From positions 1 through 60,699 of the forward strand of contig JAFAKE010000013.1 in assembly GCA_019235715.1 (NCBI GenBank): a DNA stretch of 60,699 nucleotides, given 5' to 3'. The translations under genes and the position numbers were made by a program. The notes beneath the pieces are model-generated. The model made no database searches. It had not been told where the DNA came from and saw only the letters and a list, made by a program, of their open reading frames with translations. The DNA comes from Vulcanimicrobiota bacterium. GTDB lineage: Bacteria > Vulcanimicrobiota > Vulcanimicrobiia > Eremiobacterales > Eremiobacteraceae. This document shows, in pieces, positions 42,697 through 52,126 of the stretch; positions within the stretch are counted from its first letter, which is position 1; each line of letters opens with the position of its first letter.

Positions 42697-44153
42697 TCAG
42701 CGTCTTGGTGTTCTTGCCGGCGCTGTTCGCTCTGGCGTTGCTGTGCGTGCCGCGCGCGAACGCGAGCCTGCTGAAAGGCATCGCGCTTGCGGGCGCGCTC
42801 GGAACGTTTGCGCTTTCGTGCGTGCTGTTGCCGGTGGCGCCGGCCGGCGCCGCCCAGGAAGTTTCAGATTGGATCCACGGCGCGGTAGGCGCAGCCTACC
42901 ACGTGCGTGTCGACGGCATCAGCGTGTGGTTCGTGCTCCTCACGACGTTCCTCACCGTGCCGGCCGTCTGGGCCGCGTTCTCATACCGCGATCTCGCCCG
43001 GCTGCGCGGCTATCTCGTGCTGCTGCTGCTCTTCGAGTGGACGCTGCTCGGGCTGTTCACCGCGGGCGACCTGCTGCTGTTCTACATCTACTGGGATCTG
43101 ATGTTGATCCCGGTCTTTCTCGCGCTTGTCGCCTTTGCCGACACGCCGAGCGCGCGCCGCGCTGCGTGGGGTTACCTCATCTACAATCTGGCCGGCGGAC
43201 TCGTGCTGCTGGCCGGCGTGATCGCGCTGGTGCTGCACACGCACACGTTCGAAGTGCTCAACGGCTCGTTCCCGTTCACGCCGGTGCTGCAGCGCTGGCT
43301 GTTCGCCGCCTTTGCGCTGGCGTTCCTGATCAAAACGCCGGTCTTCCCCTTCCACGCGTGGATGCCGGCGGCATATACGCAGTCGCCATCGTCGCTCGTC
43401 GCGATCATCTCCGGCGTGCAGAGCAAGGCCGGCCTCTATGGCTTCATCGTCTTCGCGCTGCCGCTGTTCCCGGATGCAGCGCAGTATTTCGCGCCGGCGA
43501 TGCTCGTGCTGGCGGTATGCAGCATCCTGTACGGCGCGCTGCTCGCGATCGCAGAACGCAACGCCAAGACGCTGGTCGCATACTCATCGCTCTCGCATCT
43601 CGGCCTCGTGCTGCTGGCGCTCTTCGCGTTCAACTTCACGTCGCTGCCGGCGGGCGTGCTGATGATCGTCAGCCATGGGTTGATCGCAGCGGCGCTCTTC
43701 CTGCTGGTCGGCTTCATTGAAGAACGCACCGGCACGAACGAGCTTGCGGCGTTTGGCGGCCTTGCCGCGGTTGCACCGCGCTTATGGGTCTACATGCTGA
43801 TCGCGGGCATGGCGGTGCTCGGCTTGCCCGGCCTATCGGGTTTTGCCGGCGAATTTCTCATCCTGATCGGCGCGTGGCAGACGCAGCCCGTCTACACATC
43901 GTTCGCGCTATTCACGGTCGTGCTGGCCGCTGTCTACGCGCTGCGTCTCTTGCAAGGGACGATGCACGGGCCGCTGCGCGTGCCTGCCGACGTACCGCCG
44001 CCGCGCGATCTGCGTCCGCGCGAGCTGGGCCTCGTGGCGCCGTTGCTCGTCATGATCTTCTTCCTTGGGGTATGGCCGGCGTGGCTCAACGACCGCGTGC
44101 CGGCGCAAAACCCGGCCATCGGACACACGACCGCGCTGGTGCAACCGCGATGA
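42693..44153 (+). CDS. nuoM: NADH-quinone oxidoreductase subunit M
   Basis: A 486-residue antiporter-like subunit of about 14 helices. FEWTLLGLFTAGDLLLFYIYWDLMLIPVF carries the conserved membrane Glu. LIKTPVFPFHAWMPAAYTQSPSSLVAIISGVQSKAG carries the Lys/His pump residues. The ATG at 42693 overlaps nuoL (ATGA) and the stop overlaps nuoN (ATGA). Confidence 0.95.
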   Translation: MISVLVFLPALFALALLCVPRANASLLKGIALAGALGTFALSCVLLPVAPAGAAQEVSDWIHGAVGAAYHVRVDGISVWFVLLTTFLTVPAVWAAFSYRDLARLRGYLVLLLLFEWTLLGLFTAGDLLLFYIYWDLMLIPVFLALVAFADTPSARRAAWGYLIYNLAGGLVLLAGVIALVLHTHTFEVLNGSFPFTPVLQRWLFAAFALAFLIKTPVFPFHAWMPAAYTQSPSSLVAIISGVQSKAGLYGFIVFALPLFPDAAQYFAPAMLVLAVCSILYGALLAIAERNAKTLVAYSSLSHLGLVLLALFAFNFTSLPAGVLMIVSHGLIAAALFLLVGFIEERTGTNELAAFGGLAAVAPRLWVYMLIAGMAVLGLPGLSGFAGEFLILIGAWQTQPVYTSFALFTVVLAAVYALRLLQGTMHGPLRVPADVPPPRDLRPRELGLVAPLLVMIFFLGVWPAWLNDRVPAQNPAIGHTTALVQPR

Positions 44154-45583
44154 CGATTCAGGGCGTGAATTTCGATTTTGGCATCCTCGGGCCGATCTCG
44201 GTGCTCGTCATCACCGGTCTCGTCGTCTTGCTCGTCGACCTCGTCGGCCGCGCGGTGCCGCGCGTCGTGCTGTACGGCATCGGCGTCGCAGGCTGCGCCG
44301 GCGCGTTCATCGCGCTTGCACCCCTGTATGGCCGCAGCGCGACGACGGTCAACGGGGCGTTTGCAACCGATCGCTTCTCATGGGGCTTCTCAGCGGTCCT
44401 CATATTCACGCTCGCGGTGACGCTGTTGCTGTCATCGCTGCGCAACGCGGACGACGGCAATAGCCCAGCGTCTTATGCTGCGCTGCTGATCTTCTGCACG
44501 ATCGGCGGACTGATCATGGCCGGCGCGACCACGCTGATCGGTATTTTCCTGGGGATAGAAGAGCTGTCGCTCGCGCTCTACGTGCTTGCAGGCACCGGCT
44601 ACCCGCGGCCGGCTTCAGAAGAAGCCGCGCTCAAATACGTGCTCTTGGGATCGCTCGCATCCGGCTTTTTGATCTACGGCTCGGCGCTGCTGTACGGCAG
44701 TGCCGGAAGCGTCTCGTTGAGCGCGCTCAGCGCCGCGGCTTCATCGCTGCCGTTGCTCTTCGTGATCGGATTCGGACTGCTGCTGGTCGGGCTCGCCTTT
44801 AAGCTGGCGCTCTCACCATTTCATCTCTGGACGCCGGACGTCTACGAAGGCTCGCCCATCGCGATCACCGCCTACATGACCGTGGCCGTCAAAGCGGCGA
44901 CATTCGCGGTGCTGGCGCGTTTCGTGTACACCGTGTTCGGCCACGACAGCGTCGCGCTGGTTCCGCTCTGGCTGCTCGCGATCTTCTCGATGCTCGTCGG
45001 CAGCTTCGGCGCGCTGCGCCAGCGCAACCTCAAACGGCTGCTCGCGTACTCGAGCATCGCGCAGGCCGGCTTTATGGTCGTCGCGCTATCCGGCGTCGGC
45101 GAATACGGTCTGTCGTCGCTGCTCTTCTATCTCGTTGCGTACGCGCTCATGAATCTCGGCGCATTCGCCGTCATCGCGATGTTGGGCGATGGCGACGAGG
45201 CGTATGCCGACATCGACGCGTACCGCGCGCTCTTCTATCGCCGTCCATGGGTCGCGGTCGCCCTCACGCTGTTCTTGTTCTCGCTCGCCGGCATTCCGGG
45301 CACCGCGGGCTTCTACGGAAAAGTGCTGCTGCTCGAGCAAGGTTTTGCGGGCGGACCGTGGGGCATCGCGCTCGCCCTTGCGCTTATCGCGGGTTCGATC
45401 GTCTCGATCTACGTGTATTTCCAAGTCGTGTGGGCGATGTTCGTGCCGCAAGAGGGCGAGCAGCCGGTGACCGCGGGCAATTCGTGGCTGACATGGGTGC
45501 CCGTCGCCGTTGGCGTGGCGGGAGTCGTCGCGCTCGGCGTGATCCCGCAGGTATTCGTGTCGATCGTCTCCTCATCGATGTAG
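44150..45583 (+). CDS. nuoN: NADH-quinone oxidoreductase subunit N
   Basis: A 477-residue antiporter-like subunit. FLGIEELSLALYVLAG contains the conserved Glu, and LAFKLALSPFHLWTPDVYEGSP the Lys and pump loop. It closes the 14-gene operon in the canonical A-N order. The stop is 11 bases from that of the convergent M16 peptidase gene; no strong terminator hairpin is visible there. Confidence 0.95.
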   Translation: MTIQGVNFDFGILGPISVLVITGLVVLLVDLVGRAVPRVVLYGIGVAGCAGAFIALAPLYGRSATTVNGAFATDRFSWGFSAVLIFTLAVTLLLSSLRNADDGNSPASYAALLIFCTIGGLIMAGATTLIGIFLGIEELSLALYVLAGTGYPRPASEEAALKYVLLGSLASGFLIYGSALLYGSAGSVSLSALSAAASSLPLLFVIGFGLLLVGLAFKLALSPFHLWTPDVYEGSPIAITAYMTVAVKAATFAVLARFVYTVFGHDSVALVPLWLLAIFSMLVGSFGALRQRNLKRLLAYSSIAQAGFMVVALSGVGEYGLSSLLFYLVAYALMNLGAFAVIAMLGDGDEAYADIDAYRALFYRRPWVAVALTLFLFSLAGIPGTAGFYGKVLLLEQGFAGGPWGIALALALIAGSIVSIYVYFQVVWAMFVPQEGEQPVTAGNSWLTWVPVAVGVAGVVALGVIPQVFVSIVSSSM

Positions 45584-45594
45584 CGGACTATTTC

Positions 45595-48270
45595 TTAGGG
45601 CGGGCCCGCGGTTGAGATCGTGAGCCGGTCGGGCTCCAAGTATTTCTGCGCCGCAGCCTGGATCTGCGCAGGCGTGACCGCATCGAAGATACGGCGCAGC
45701 TGCTGCGAATGATCGACGCCAAGTCCCAACAGTTCTTGCTCCATCAAGTCGTCCGCCAGCCCGCCGTTTGAAAGCTCGCCGGTCAGCACGGCGTCAGCTG
45801 CAAGCCTGCGGTACTGCGCCAGCTCGTCCTCGCTCAGCTGCGCGCGCTGCAGCGAGCGCATTTGTTCCGCAGCTTCGGCCATCACGCGGTCGACGTCCGC
45901 TCGATCGGCCGCAAAGGTCATCGTCCAGGGGCCGCCGCCCGCGGTGCTTTCGGAAAAACGCGAGCCGATGTTGTACACGTATCCATCGACCTCGCGCGCC
46001 TGATGCAGCATCATCGAGCTGAGCGAGCCACCGCCGAGAATGAAGTTCATAAGTTGTGCGGCGTCGTAGTCGTCGGATCTCGCTGAGACGCCCGGCGCGC
46101 CGGCCCACACGTCGACTTGCGTGGTTCCCGGCACGACGGCATTCGCGCGGCGCGTTGCGGCCGGCAAGATTGGACCCGCAAGACCGCTGCCCGCGGCGAC
46201 ACGTACGCGCCGCCACGTGCCGAAGAGACGAACCACTTGCGCTTGGATCGCGCGCGGATCGACGTCACCCGTGACGACGATGATCGTGTCGTTCGGCGCG
46301 TAGTGCGCGCGGTAAAACGCGAGCGCGTCGGCGCGCCGCACTTTTTCGAGCCCTGCGACGGTTCCGTCGGCGGGCCATGCCCACGGACTCGAGCGCGGAT
46401 ATAGCATGCGGTACAAGGCCTCACGCGCGACGTTCGAAGCATCGCTTGCGCCGGCACGCACGTCGTCGATAAGCTGCGCCTTTGAAAGTCCGAACTCGTC
46501 AGCGTCGAATGCTGAATGTTGAAGCGCATCGGCAAGCAGCGCCATCGCCTTGGGCTCATCCGCCGACAGCGTTTGCGCGCTCATCCCCGCATCGGCGACA
46601 TGGATCCACGTGTCGACGTTGACGCCCAGCGCATCGAGCGCGTCTTGCCATTTTTCGCCGGGCGCCGCTGCAGTGCCGTGCAGCAGCATGTCCTGCGTCA
46701 ATGCGGCAAGCCCTGACGAGCCGGGCGTGTCGAACTCGCTGCCGGCGGCGCTGTCCACTTCGATGACCGCGCTTGCGCTTATGTGGTTCTCGCCGACGAC
46801 CAGCACCACGCCGTTCGGCAGCGTAAAGCGAGCCGGAAGATCCGATGCGCCGATGCCGCCGTTCTGCGCGCCCCAAGCTGTCGCAGCGGCGGCCCAGCGC
46901 CGGTACGCGGAGCGGCCTAAGACACGAGCGCCGCGCAGCGACAGCGCGTTCACTTTCCCGCTCGACGGGCGGGGGCTCGCGGTGAACGTGCCGACCGTCA
47001 AATTGTCGCGCGTCAAGTAGCGGCGCGCGGCTTGGCGCACTTGATCGGCCGTGACGGCTTCGATGCGCGCGGCGAAGCGCGCGTCGTTGTTCCAATCGCC
47101 GGTCCATGCCTGCCAGCGCGCCAGCTTCTCAGCGACCTGCTCGATGCCGTCGTGCTCGAAGGTGTCGGCCGCGATGACCTGTTTCTTCGCGGTGCGCAGT
47201 TCCGCGTCGCTCACTTTGCCCTGCGCCACCTTCGTGAGCTCGCGCTCGATGACGGCGCGCGCGTCGTCAGCCGATACGCCCTGCAGCAGCGTCACGGTGA
47301 CGGTATAGACGAAGGGATCTACTGCATCGTTCGGCGCCGTCGAGATGTCGCTCGCGTACTCTCCTTCGAGCGCCTGGAATAAGCGGGAAGATTGTCCGCC
47401 CGCGAGCAGGCCGTCAAGCACGCGCAACACATATGCGTCGTCGCTGTAACCGCCCGGTACGTGGTAGGCCATCTCGAGCTTGTCCGCCGGCGCCGGCCCG
47501 CTCAGCGTGACGCGGCGAACGCCGTGCTGCGCCGGTTCGACGACTGCCGGTGACGCCGCGATCGGCCGCTCGAGCACTGCGTCGAAATACTTGTGCACTT
47601 GCGCGAGCGCGGCGTCGCGATCGACGTCGCCCGTGATCACGAGCACTGCGTTCTGCGGCGCGTAATGACGCAGATAGAAATCATAGACGAGATCGCGATG
47701 AGTCGCGAACGTCGACACGACGTTCTTCCATCCGATGGTCGGCCAATGGTACTGGTGCGCCTGCATCGCCGCGGCGATGACTTGCTCGTCCAATCGCTGC
47801 GCCGGATCGTCGTCGGCGCGTTCCATCTCGGCGAGCACGACGACGTTCTCAGCCGCGAGCTGGTTGGCGTCAAAGGCCGCGTTGACCATGCGATCCGCCT
47901 CGACCGCGAGCGCGTCGCCGAGCTCGTCCGCGCGAAACGACTCGTAGTAGTACGTCGCGTCTTGATCGGTGCTCGCGTTGTTGTCGTAGAAGCGGCGGTC
48001 GATGTCGCCGGGCTTGAGCAAGTCGGTCGTTCCCTTGAACATCATGTGCTCGACCTGGTGGGCGACGCCGGTCGTCCACGGCGTTTCATCGCGCGAACCG
48101 CACTTGTACAAGATGCCGAGCGTCGCGACGCCGCGCGCGTGTGCCGGCGCGATCACAACCGTCAAGCCGTTGTGCAAGACGGAGACCGACGCCATCACGT
48201 CGGCGCGTGCCGATTCCGGCGCTGACGATAGCAGCGCGAAAATCCACAAAGCGAGCAAGCGTTGATTCAA
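45595..48270 (-). CDS. Secreted M16 zinc peptidase, tandem domain
   Basis: An 891-residue protein with a signal peptide (LLALWIFALLSSAPESARA). The first M16 half has the inverted zinc motif HQVEHMMFKG (H-x-x-E-H) and a downstream Glu in ENVVVLAEMER. The second half (from about residue 470) lacks the motif, having LTQDMLLHG instead, as expected for the inactive half that closes the chamber. It degrades peptides in the periplasm. Start TTG at 48270 fits the signal peptide; the frame is open further to 48357. It is divergent from the PKD protein, with 107 bp between. Confidence 0.87.
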   Translation of the reverse strand: MNQRLLALWIFALLSSAPESARADVMASVSVLHNGLTVVIAPAHARGVATLGILYKCGSRDETPWTTGVAHQVEHMMFKGTTDLLKPGDIDRRFYDNNASTDQDATYYYESFRADELGDALAVEADRMVNAAFDANQLAAENVVVLAEMERADDDPAQRLDEQVIAAAMQAHQYHWPTIGWKNVVSTFATHRDLVYDFYLRHYAPQNAVLVITGDVDRDAALAQVHKYFDAVLERPIAASPAVVEPAQHGVRRVTLSGPAPADKLEMAYHVPGGYSDDAYVLRVLDGLLAGGQSSRLFQALEGEYASDISTAPNDAVDPFVYTVTVTLLQGVSADDARAVIERELTKVAQGKVSDAELRTAKKQVIAADTFEHDGIEQVAEKLARWQAWTGDWNNDARFAARIEAVTADQVRQAARRYLTRDNLTVGTFTASPRPSSGKVNALSLRGARVLGRSAYRRWAAAATAWGAQNGGIGASDLPARFTLPNGVVLVVGENHISASAVIEVDSAAGSEFDTPGSSGLAALTQDMLLHGTAAAPGEKWQDALDALGVNVDTWIHVADAGMSAQTLSADEPKAMALLADALQHSAFDADEFGLSKAQLIDDVRAGASDASNVAREALYRMLYPRSSPWAWPADGTVAGLEKVRRADALAFYRAHYAPNDTIIVVTGDVDPRAIQAQVVRLFGTWRRVRVAAGSGLAGPILPAATRRANAVVPGTTQVDVWAGAPGVSARSDDYDAAQLMNFILGGGSLSSMMLHQAREVDGYVYNIGSRFSESTAGGGPWTMTFAADRADVDRVMAEAAEQMRSLQRAQLSEDELAQYRRLAADAVLTGELSNGGLADDLMEQELLGLGVDHSQQLRRIFDAVTPAQIQAAAQKYLEPDRLTISTAGPP

Positions 48271-48377
48271 CGTGCCTTGCTTCAAAGGAAAGGGCTTCGA
48301 TTCATGGGAACAGCGCGAGCGCCGGCCAACCGGCTTGCATCGCGCGCTTTCAGACACGGCGTTGGGTGGTCGTATCC

Positions 48378-51197
48378 ATGCAGCATACCGCGAGCGTTTT
48401 TGTCATTGCGCTGCGCCGTGCAGTCGTGGGAATCGCGTTCGCGCTCGTCATGTGCGCCGCTCCGCGGATCGCACAGGCCCAAACCGGATCGATCGTCGCC
48501 AGTCCGTCAGTCGCTTTGCCGGGCCAGACCGTCACGCTCACCGTCAATCTAACCCCGTCGGGACCGTCAGTGCTGCATTTCGGCGACGGCGCCTTTGTCG
48601 GCTTGGTCGGGCCGTATCCGCAGTCCGTCCCCCATCAATACGCCCTCCCGGGCAATTACACGCCGACGCTGACCATCATCGGCAATCCATCGCCCATCGC
48701 TTCGGGCAGCGTGACGGTGGCGAATCCAAATGCGTTCTCGCTGACCGCTGCACCCAATAACGTCCTCGCCGGCCAGCTCGTCAATTTCACGGCCCTGCTC
48801 GGCGTGCGCTTGCCGGGAGCGTATGTCGACTTCGGCGACGGCACGTCGGCGCCCGCGCTCGCGCCCTCGAACCAACTGTCGCATCGCTATCAGAACCCGG
48901 GTTTCTATCTCGCGCGCTTGCTGATCGTCGGGTCCAACGTGACGTATGGAGAAGCGGGCGTGAATGTCACGGCAAACACGGTGAACGTGCCCGCGGGGCA
49001 GATCTACTCGTCGTTCCTGGTCGGCTCGCCGGTGCTCGCGGGAACCGACACAGCCATCGCGCTGAGCTACCGCATCTTCACGCCGTTCGTGATCGGCCCG
49101 AGCGGCGTCAGTCCGCTGCAGGCGATCGTCGAGCTCACCGACATCCGCGGTAACGTCATCCAGCGCAGCGATCCATACGCGCTGCCGTTCACCCAGCAGA
49201 CGGTGAACGCACCGCAGACGGCGATGATCCCCTACACCGTGCCCGCCGACGCGGGCGGCGACTATCTCATCCGGGTGTACGTGCGCGTGACGCAAGGCGG
49301 CACCATCGCGGTCGGCCGCGCGCAGCCTCTGCAGATCATCGGCGGTGCCGATCCTGCGCCCATCGTCAGCAATACATTTCACGCCAGCGGGGCGGTCCTC
49401 ACGAGCTCGGGCACGAATCGCGGCGGCTACGAAGTGAACATGGGTTTGACCACCGCGCTGCAGTGGTCGAGCGAAGAGCTGCTGCTCACCGGCACTTTCG
49501 ATCCTGTTTCGAAAAAGATCGATCCGGTTCTGACGTACCAATCCGCGACGCCGGCGCCCGTGACGGCGCCGAACGCGACGTCGGCGCCCAATGCGTCGAC
49601 GTCGCAAGTCGATAGCGGCCAGGTCCCCGCGCCGCCCACAAGCGTCCAACAGCAGCCGCCGCCGAATGTACCAACGCCATCGCCGAACGCGTCGGCGCCG
49701 CCCGCGAACGTCACGCCGACGCCACCTTCGAACGTCACGCCCGCGCCCACGTCGTCGGGCCCGCCGAAGGCAATGAACGGCCTTAGCGCGGTGCAGCCGA
49801 GCAACGCCGACGCGGCGCCGAGCGATGCCAATGCGGCGCCCAGTCCATCGCCGCCGACCGGCCCGAGCACGCTCACAGGCTCCGCCGCCGAACAAGCAGG
49901 ACCGGCCGTGACGCCTGCGCCGGCGCCGGCTCCCGAACAAGGCCAAACGCCCGCGCCTTCGTTGAATTTCAAGGATGTGGTCGGCCGGACCGACGCCGCG
50001 ATGCCCGCCGTGATAGGCAGCAAAGAAACGGTGCGCGGTCTTGACGCGACGTACGCGCTTTCAGACGGCTGGACGCTGCATGGCGGCGCAGGCTACTTGC
50101 AGTTGGCGACCAACGCGACGACCGAACGCACAGGCGAGCTCTTGGATATCATCAAGGCGTGGGACGCCGGGGCTGACGCGTTTAGACTCGCCGTCTCTCG
50201 GAATGAGGACGATGTGAACAAATTCGTCCAAACCGGTCCGACGGGGCCGCTGGATGTCAGCGCAGGGGTCTTCGAATTCACCAACCAGCTCACTCCGCAC
50301 CTCAAAGCTTTCATCACCGGCGGCGGCTCAAACTCGATCCCGGAGACGGGCCCGATGCCCTCCTTCGGGGGATCCGTCAATCAGGAAGAGCTCGCGTACA
50401 ACGTCGGCGCGACGACCGTCGACGTTCAATATCACAATGCCGCCGCGCAGTTCGGCACCCTGAGCGGCGCCTCGGCGCTGTCCGATCGTGCCGGAGGCGC
50501 AGCGACCGTCAATCTAGCGCCCTCGCCGATCTCGTCGCTCGTGCTCAGTTACACGAACGACTCGCTGCATTCGATCTTCACGCGTACGACAGCAAGCAAT
50601 GCGACGTTCAACATCGCGCCGCCGAAATGGCCCGGCATCACCGTCGGTCTCGAGCGCGATACCGCGCTCGCGCCGGGCAGCGATGCCTTGACCAAGACCT
50701 TCAATATCGGCGTTTCCAAGAGCGGCATCTCGAGCCTCACGGTCAACGGCACGATCGCAGCGGTCAGCGATTCGCTCGCGCCGGAGGCATACTCGACCAC
50801 GCGAACGGGCGTGGTCACCTATCAATATGCCAACGGAGCGCACACGTTCGGCGCCGGCTTGAACGCGACCAATACCACAAGCACGGCCGCATCGGCCACC
50901 GTGACCGAGTCGGTAAATTACGGATTCACGTTTGGCGGCCACGCGCCGCCGAATCCGCAAGGCTTGCCGGCGACGCCGACGCGCAATTTCGAGACCAAAC
51001 TGACGCTGACCAACGTCAACACGCGCGCGCTGCTGACCGGCGGCCATACCGCGACCGCGACCGGCTTGCTCTCATGGCACGTGACCGGACAGCTCGCGCC
51101 GGGCATCGAGTTCAACTACCAGCGCCATTACGACAACGTTCCGAGTCTTGACACCGAGACGTCGTTCGCGCGCTTCCGTCTCGACGTCAATTTCTAG
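48378..51197 (+). CDS. PKD-domain protein with Pro-rich linker and C-terminal beta-barrel-like domain
   Basis: A 939-residue exported protein. The signal peptide ends at PRIAQA. Two Ig-like/PKD domains follow (HFGDGAFVG about residue 68, VDFGDGTSAP about 150, each with a later HQYALPGNYTPTL / HRYQNPGFYLARL strand). Then comes a further beta domain, then a Pro/Ala/Thr/Ser low-complexity linker (about 390-530). The last 400 residues are alternating hydrophobic/polar strands rich in Thr, Asn and Gly, ending in FRLDVNF with a terminal Phe, as in outer-membrane barrels. Possibly a surface adhesin or envelope-spanning protein. A lipoprotein gene follows after four bases. Confidence 0.75.
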   Translation: MQHTASVFVIALRRAVVGIAFALVMCAAPRIAQAQTGSIVASPSVALPGQTVTLTVNLTPSGPSVLHFGDGAFVGLVGPYPQSVPHQYALPGNYTPTLTIIGNPSPIASGSVTVANPNAFSLTAAPNNVLAGQLVNFTALLGVRLPGAYVDFGDGTSAPALAPSNQLSHRYQNPGFYLARLLIVGSNVTYGEAGVNVTANTVNVPAGQIYSSFLVGSPVLAGTDTAIALSYRIFTPFVIGPSGVSPLQAIVELTDIRGNVIQRSDPYALPFTQQTVNAPQTAMIPYTVPADAGGDYLIRVYVRVTQGGTIAVGRAQPLQIIGGADPAPIVSNTFHASGAVLTSSGTNRGGYEVNMGLTTALQWSSEELLLTGTFDPVSKKIDPVLTYQSATPAPVTAPNATSAPNASTSQVDSGQVPAPPTSVQQQPPPNVPTPSPNASAPPANVTPTPPSNVTPAPTSSGPPKAMNGLSAVQPSNADAAPSDANAAPSPSPPTGPSTLTGSAAEQAGPAVTPAPAPAPEQGQTPAPSLNFKDVVGRTDAAMPAVIGSKETVRGLDATYALSDGWTLHGGAGYLQLATNATTERTGELLDIIKAWDAGADAFRLAVSRNEDDVNKFVQTGPTGPLDVSAGVFEFTNQLTPHLKAFITGGGSNSIPETGPMPSFGGSVNQEELAYNVGATTVDVQYHNAAAQFGTLSGASALSDRAGGAATVNLAPSPISSLVLSYTNDSLHSIFTRTTASNATFNIAPPKWPGITVGLERDTALAPGSDALTKTFNIGVSKSGISSLTVNGTIAAVSDSLAPEAYSTTRTGVVTYQYANGAHTFGAGLNATNTTSTAASATVTESVNYGFTFGGHAPPNPQGLPATPTRNFETKLTLTNVNTRALLTGGHTATATGLLSWHVTGQLAPGIEFNYQRHYDNVPSLDTETSFARFRLDVNF

Positions 51198-51201
51198 GCG
51201 G

Positions 51202-51573
51202 GTGCCCGCAGCGCCGTTCATCGCGCTGCTCGCGGCGATCGTTGCGTGTACCGGCTGTTCGCGCGGTTCGGTGCGCGCGCTCTCCTCGCCGCCGCCGCTG
51301 ATCACCGGCGCGTATCCGCAGTACGGTCACGCATCCGATTTCAGCTGGGTCGCCGGACGACTGGCGCCGCGGCCCAACGGCTGCACGTATGTCGAATTCG
51401 ATCCGCGCCGCGGCGAGCCGTGGGATGGACGCATCGCGCTCAATGCGCCGCCCGAGATGCTTGCAGCGTTCCCGGGCGGCGATATGGTCGTGGCGTTCGG
51501 ACGCGTCAGCCGCGCGCCGAACGGCGAGTGCGGCGCTGCATCCCTGGACGTCTCACAGCTCGGCGAGCACTAA
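51202..51573 (+). CDS. Small lipoprotein, unknown function
   Basis: A 123-residue protein with a signal peptide and lipobox (FIALLAAIVACTGC). The mature part is short, with two later Cys (NGCTYVEF and NGECGAAS) that may form a disulfide. No family recognised. Start GTG 51202 lies four bases after the stop of the PKD/barrel gene, so they are probably co-transcribed and may work together in the envelope. Its 3' end overlaps the convergent gene by four bases. Confidence 0.7.
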   Translation: MPAAPFIALLAAIVACTGCSRGSVRALSSPPPLITGAYPQYGHASDFSWVAGRLAPRPNGCTYVEFDPRRGEPWDGRIALNAPPEMLAAFPGGDMVVAFGRVSRAPNGECGAASLDVSQLGEH

Positions 51574-52001
51574 TCGCCGCCGTGATGACGGCGATGACGA
51601 GGCGTCGCCGTCGCTTCGGGCGCGGCCGTCGCTTCCGTCGTGCTTGAGTTCATATGCGAGTGGCGTGCGCCGGCAGGATGGTCGCCTTGCGCGATCGCGT
51701 CGGCGCGGCACATGTACGCGCCGTTCTTCGTCTTCCCATAATATGGATCGCCAGGATCGTGGAATGCCTTGGTGTGCATGTTGACCCACACGATGTCTTG
51801 GCTCGAGCATTTCAAGCCCGCTGGGATTTTCGCGGCCACCGCAAGCGGCAGCGCGTTCTGTTCGGCGTGAATCACACTTGTGGGCGTAGGGCTCGCCGCG
51901 GTGGACGTATTCGAATTCGATGAACCTCCGCCGCCGCAGCCGGCAATCACCGTCGCGAGCGCAAAAAATGAGACCAGCGTCACCACTTTCAGGTGCTGCA
52001 T
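51570..52001 (-). CDS. Lipoprotein with short WVN-YYG-type domain
   Basis: A 143-residue lipoprotein: signal peptide VVTLVSFFALATVIAGC, then a Gly/Ser/Thr-rich linker. The core IVWVNMHTKAFHDPGDPYYGKTKNGAYMCRADAIAQG resembles a small secreted-protein motif (WVNxxxxxYHxPGxxYYGxTKxGxYM) seen in many bacteria. The His-rich tail (RHRRHHGGD, with HSHMNS) could bind metal. ATG 52001 is favoured by GAGGAG eight bases upstream. Function unknown. Confidence 0.75.
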   Translation of the reverse strand: MQHLKVVTLVSFFALATVIAGCGGGGSSNSNTSTAASPTPTSVIHAEQNALPLAVAAKIPAGLKCSSQDIVWVNMHTKAFHDPGDPYYGKTKNGAYMCRADAIAQGDHPAGARHSHMNSSTTEATAAPEATATPRHRRHHGGD

Positions 52002-52126
52002 TTCCACATCTCCTCATGTCCCGAAAAAGAAAACGGCGAGGGCGTGTCCTCGATATCGCCGAAGATACAGACAGTAAAGCATTTTCCCCTGCGGATAGCT
52101 GTATCAGCGGAGGCCCGCTCTTTATT

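Noticed and set aside
48567-49946. 459-codon minus-strand ORF opposite the PKD protein
   Set aside because: It is Arg/His-rich with no recognisable domain; it arises from the Pro/Ala/Thr-rich coding of the true gene.
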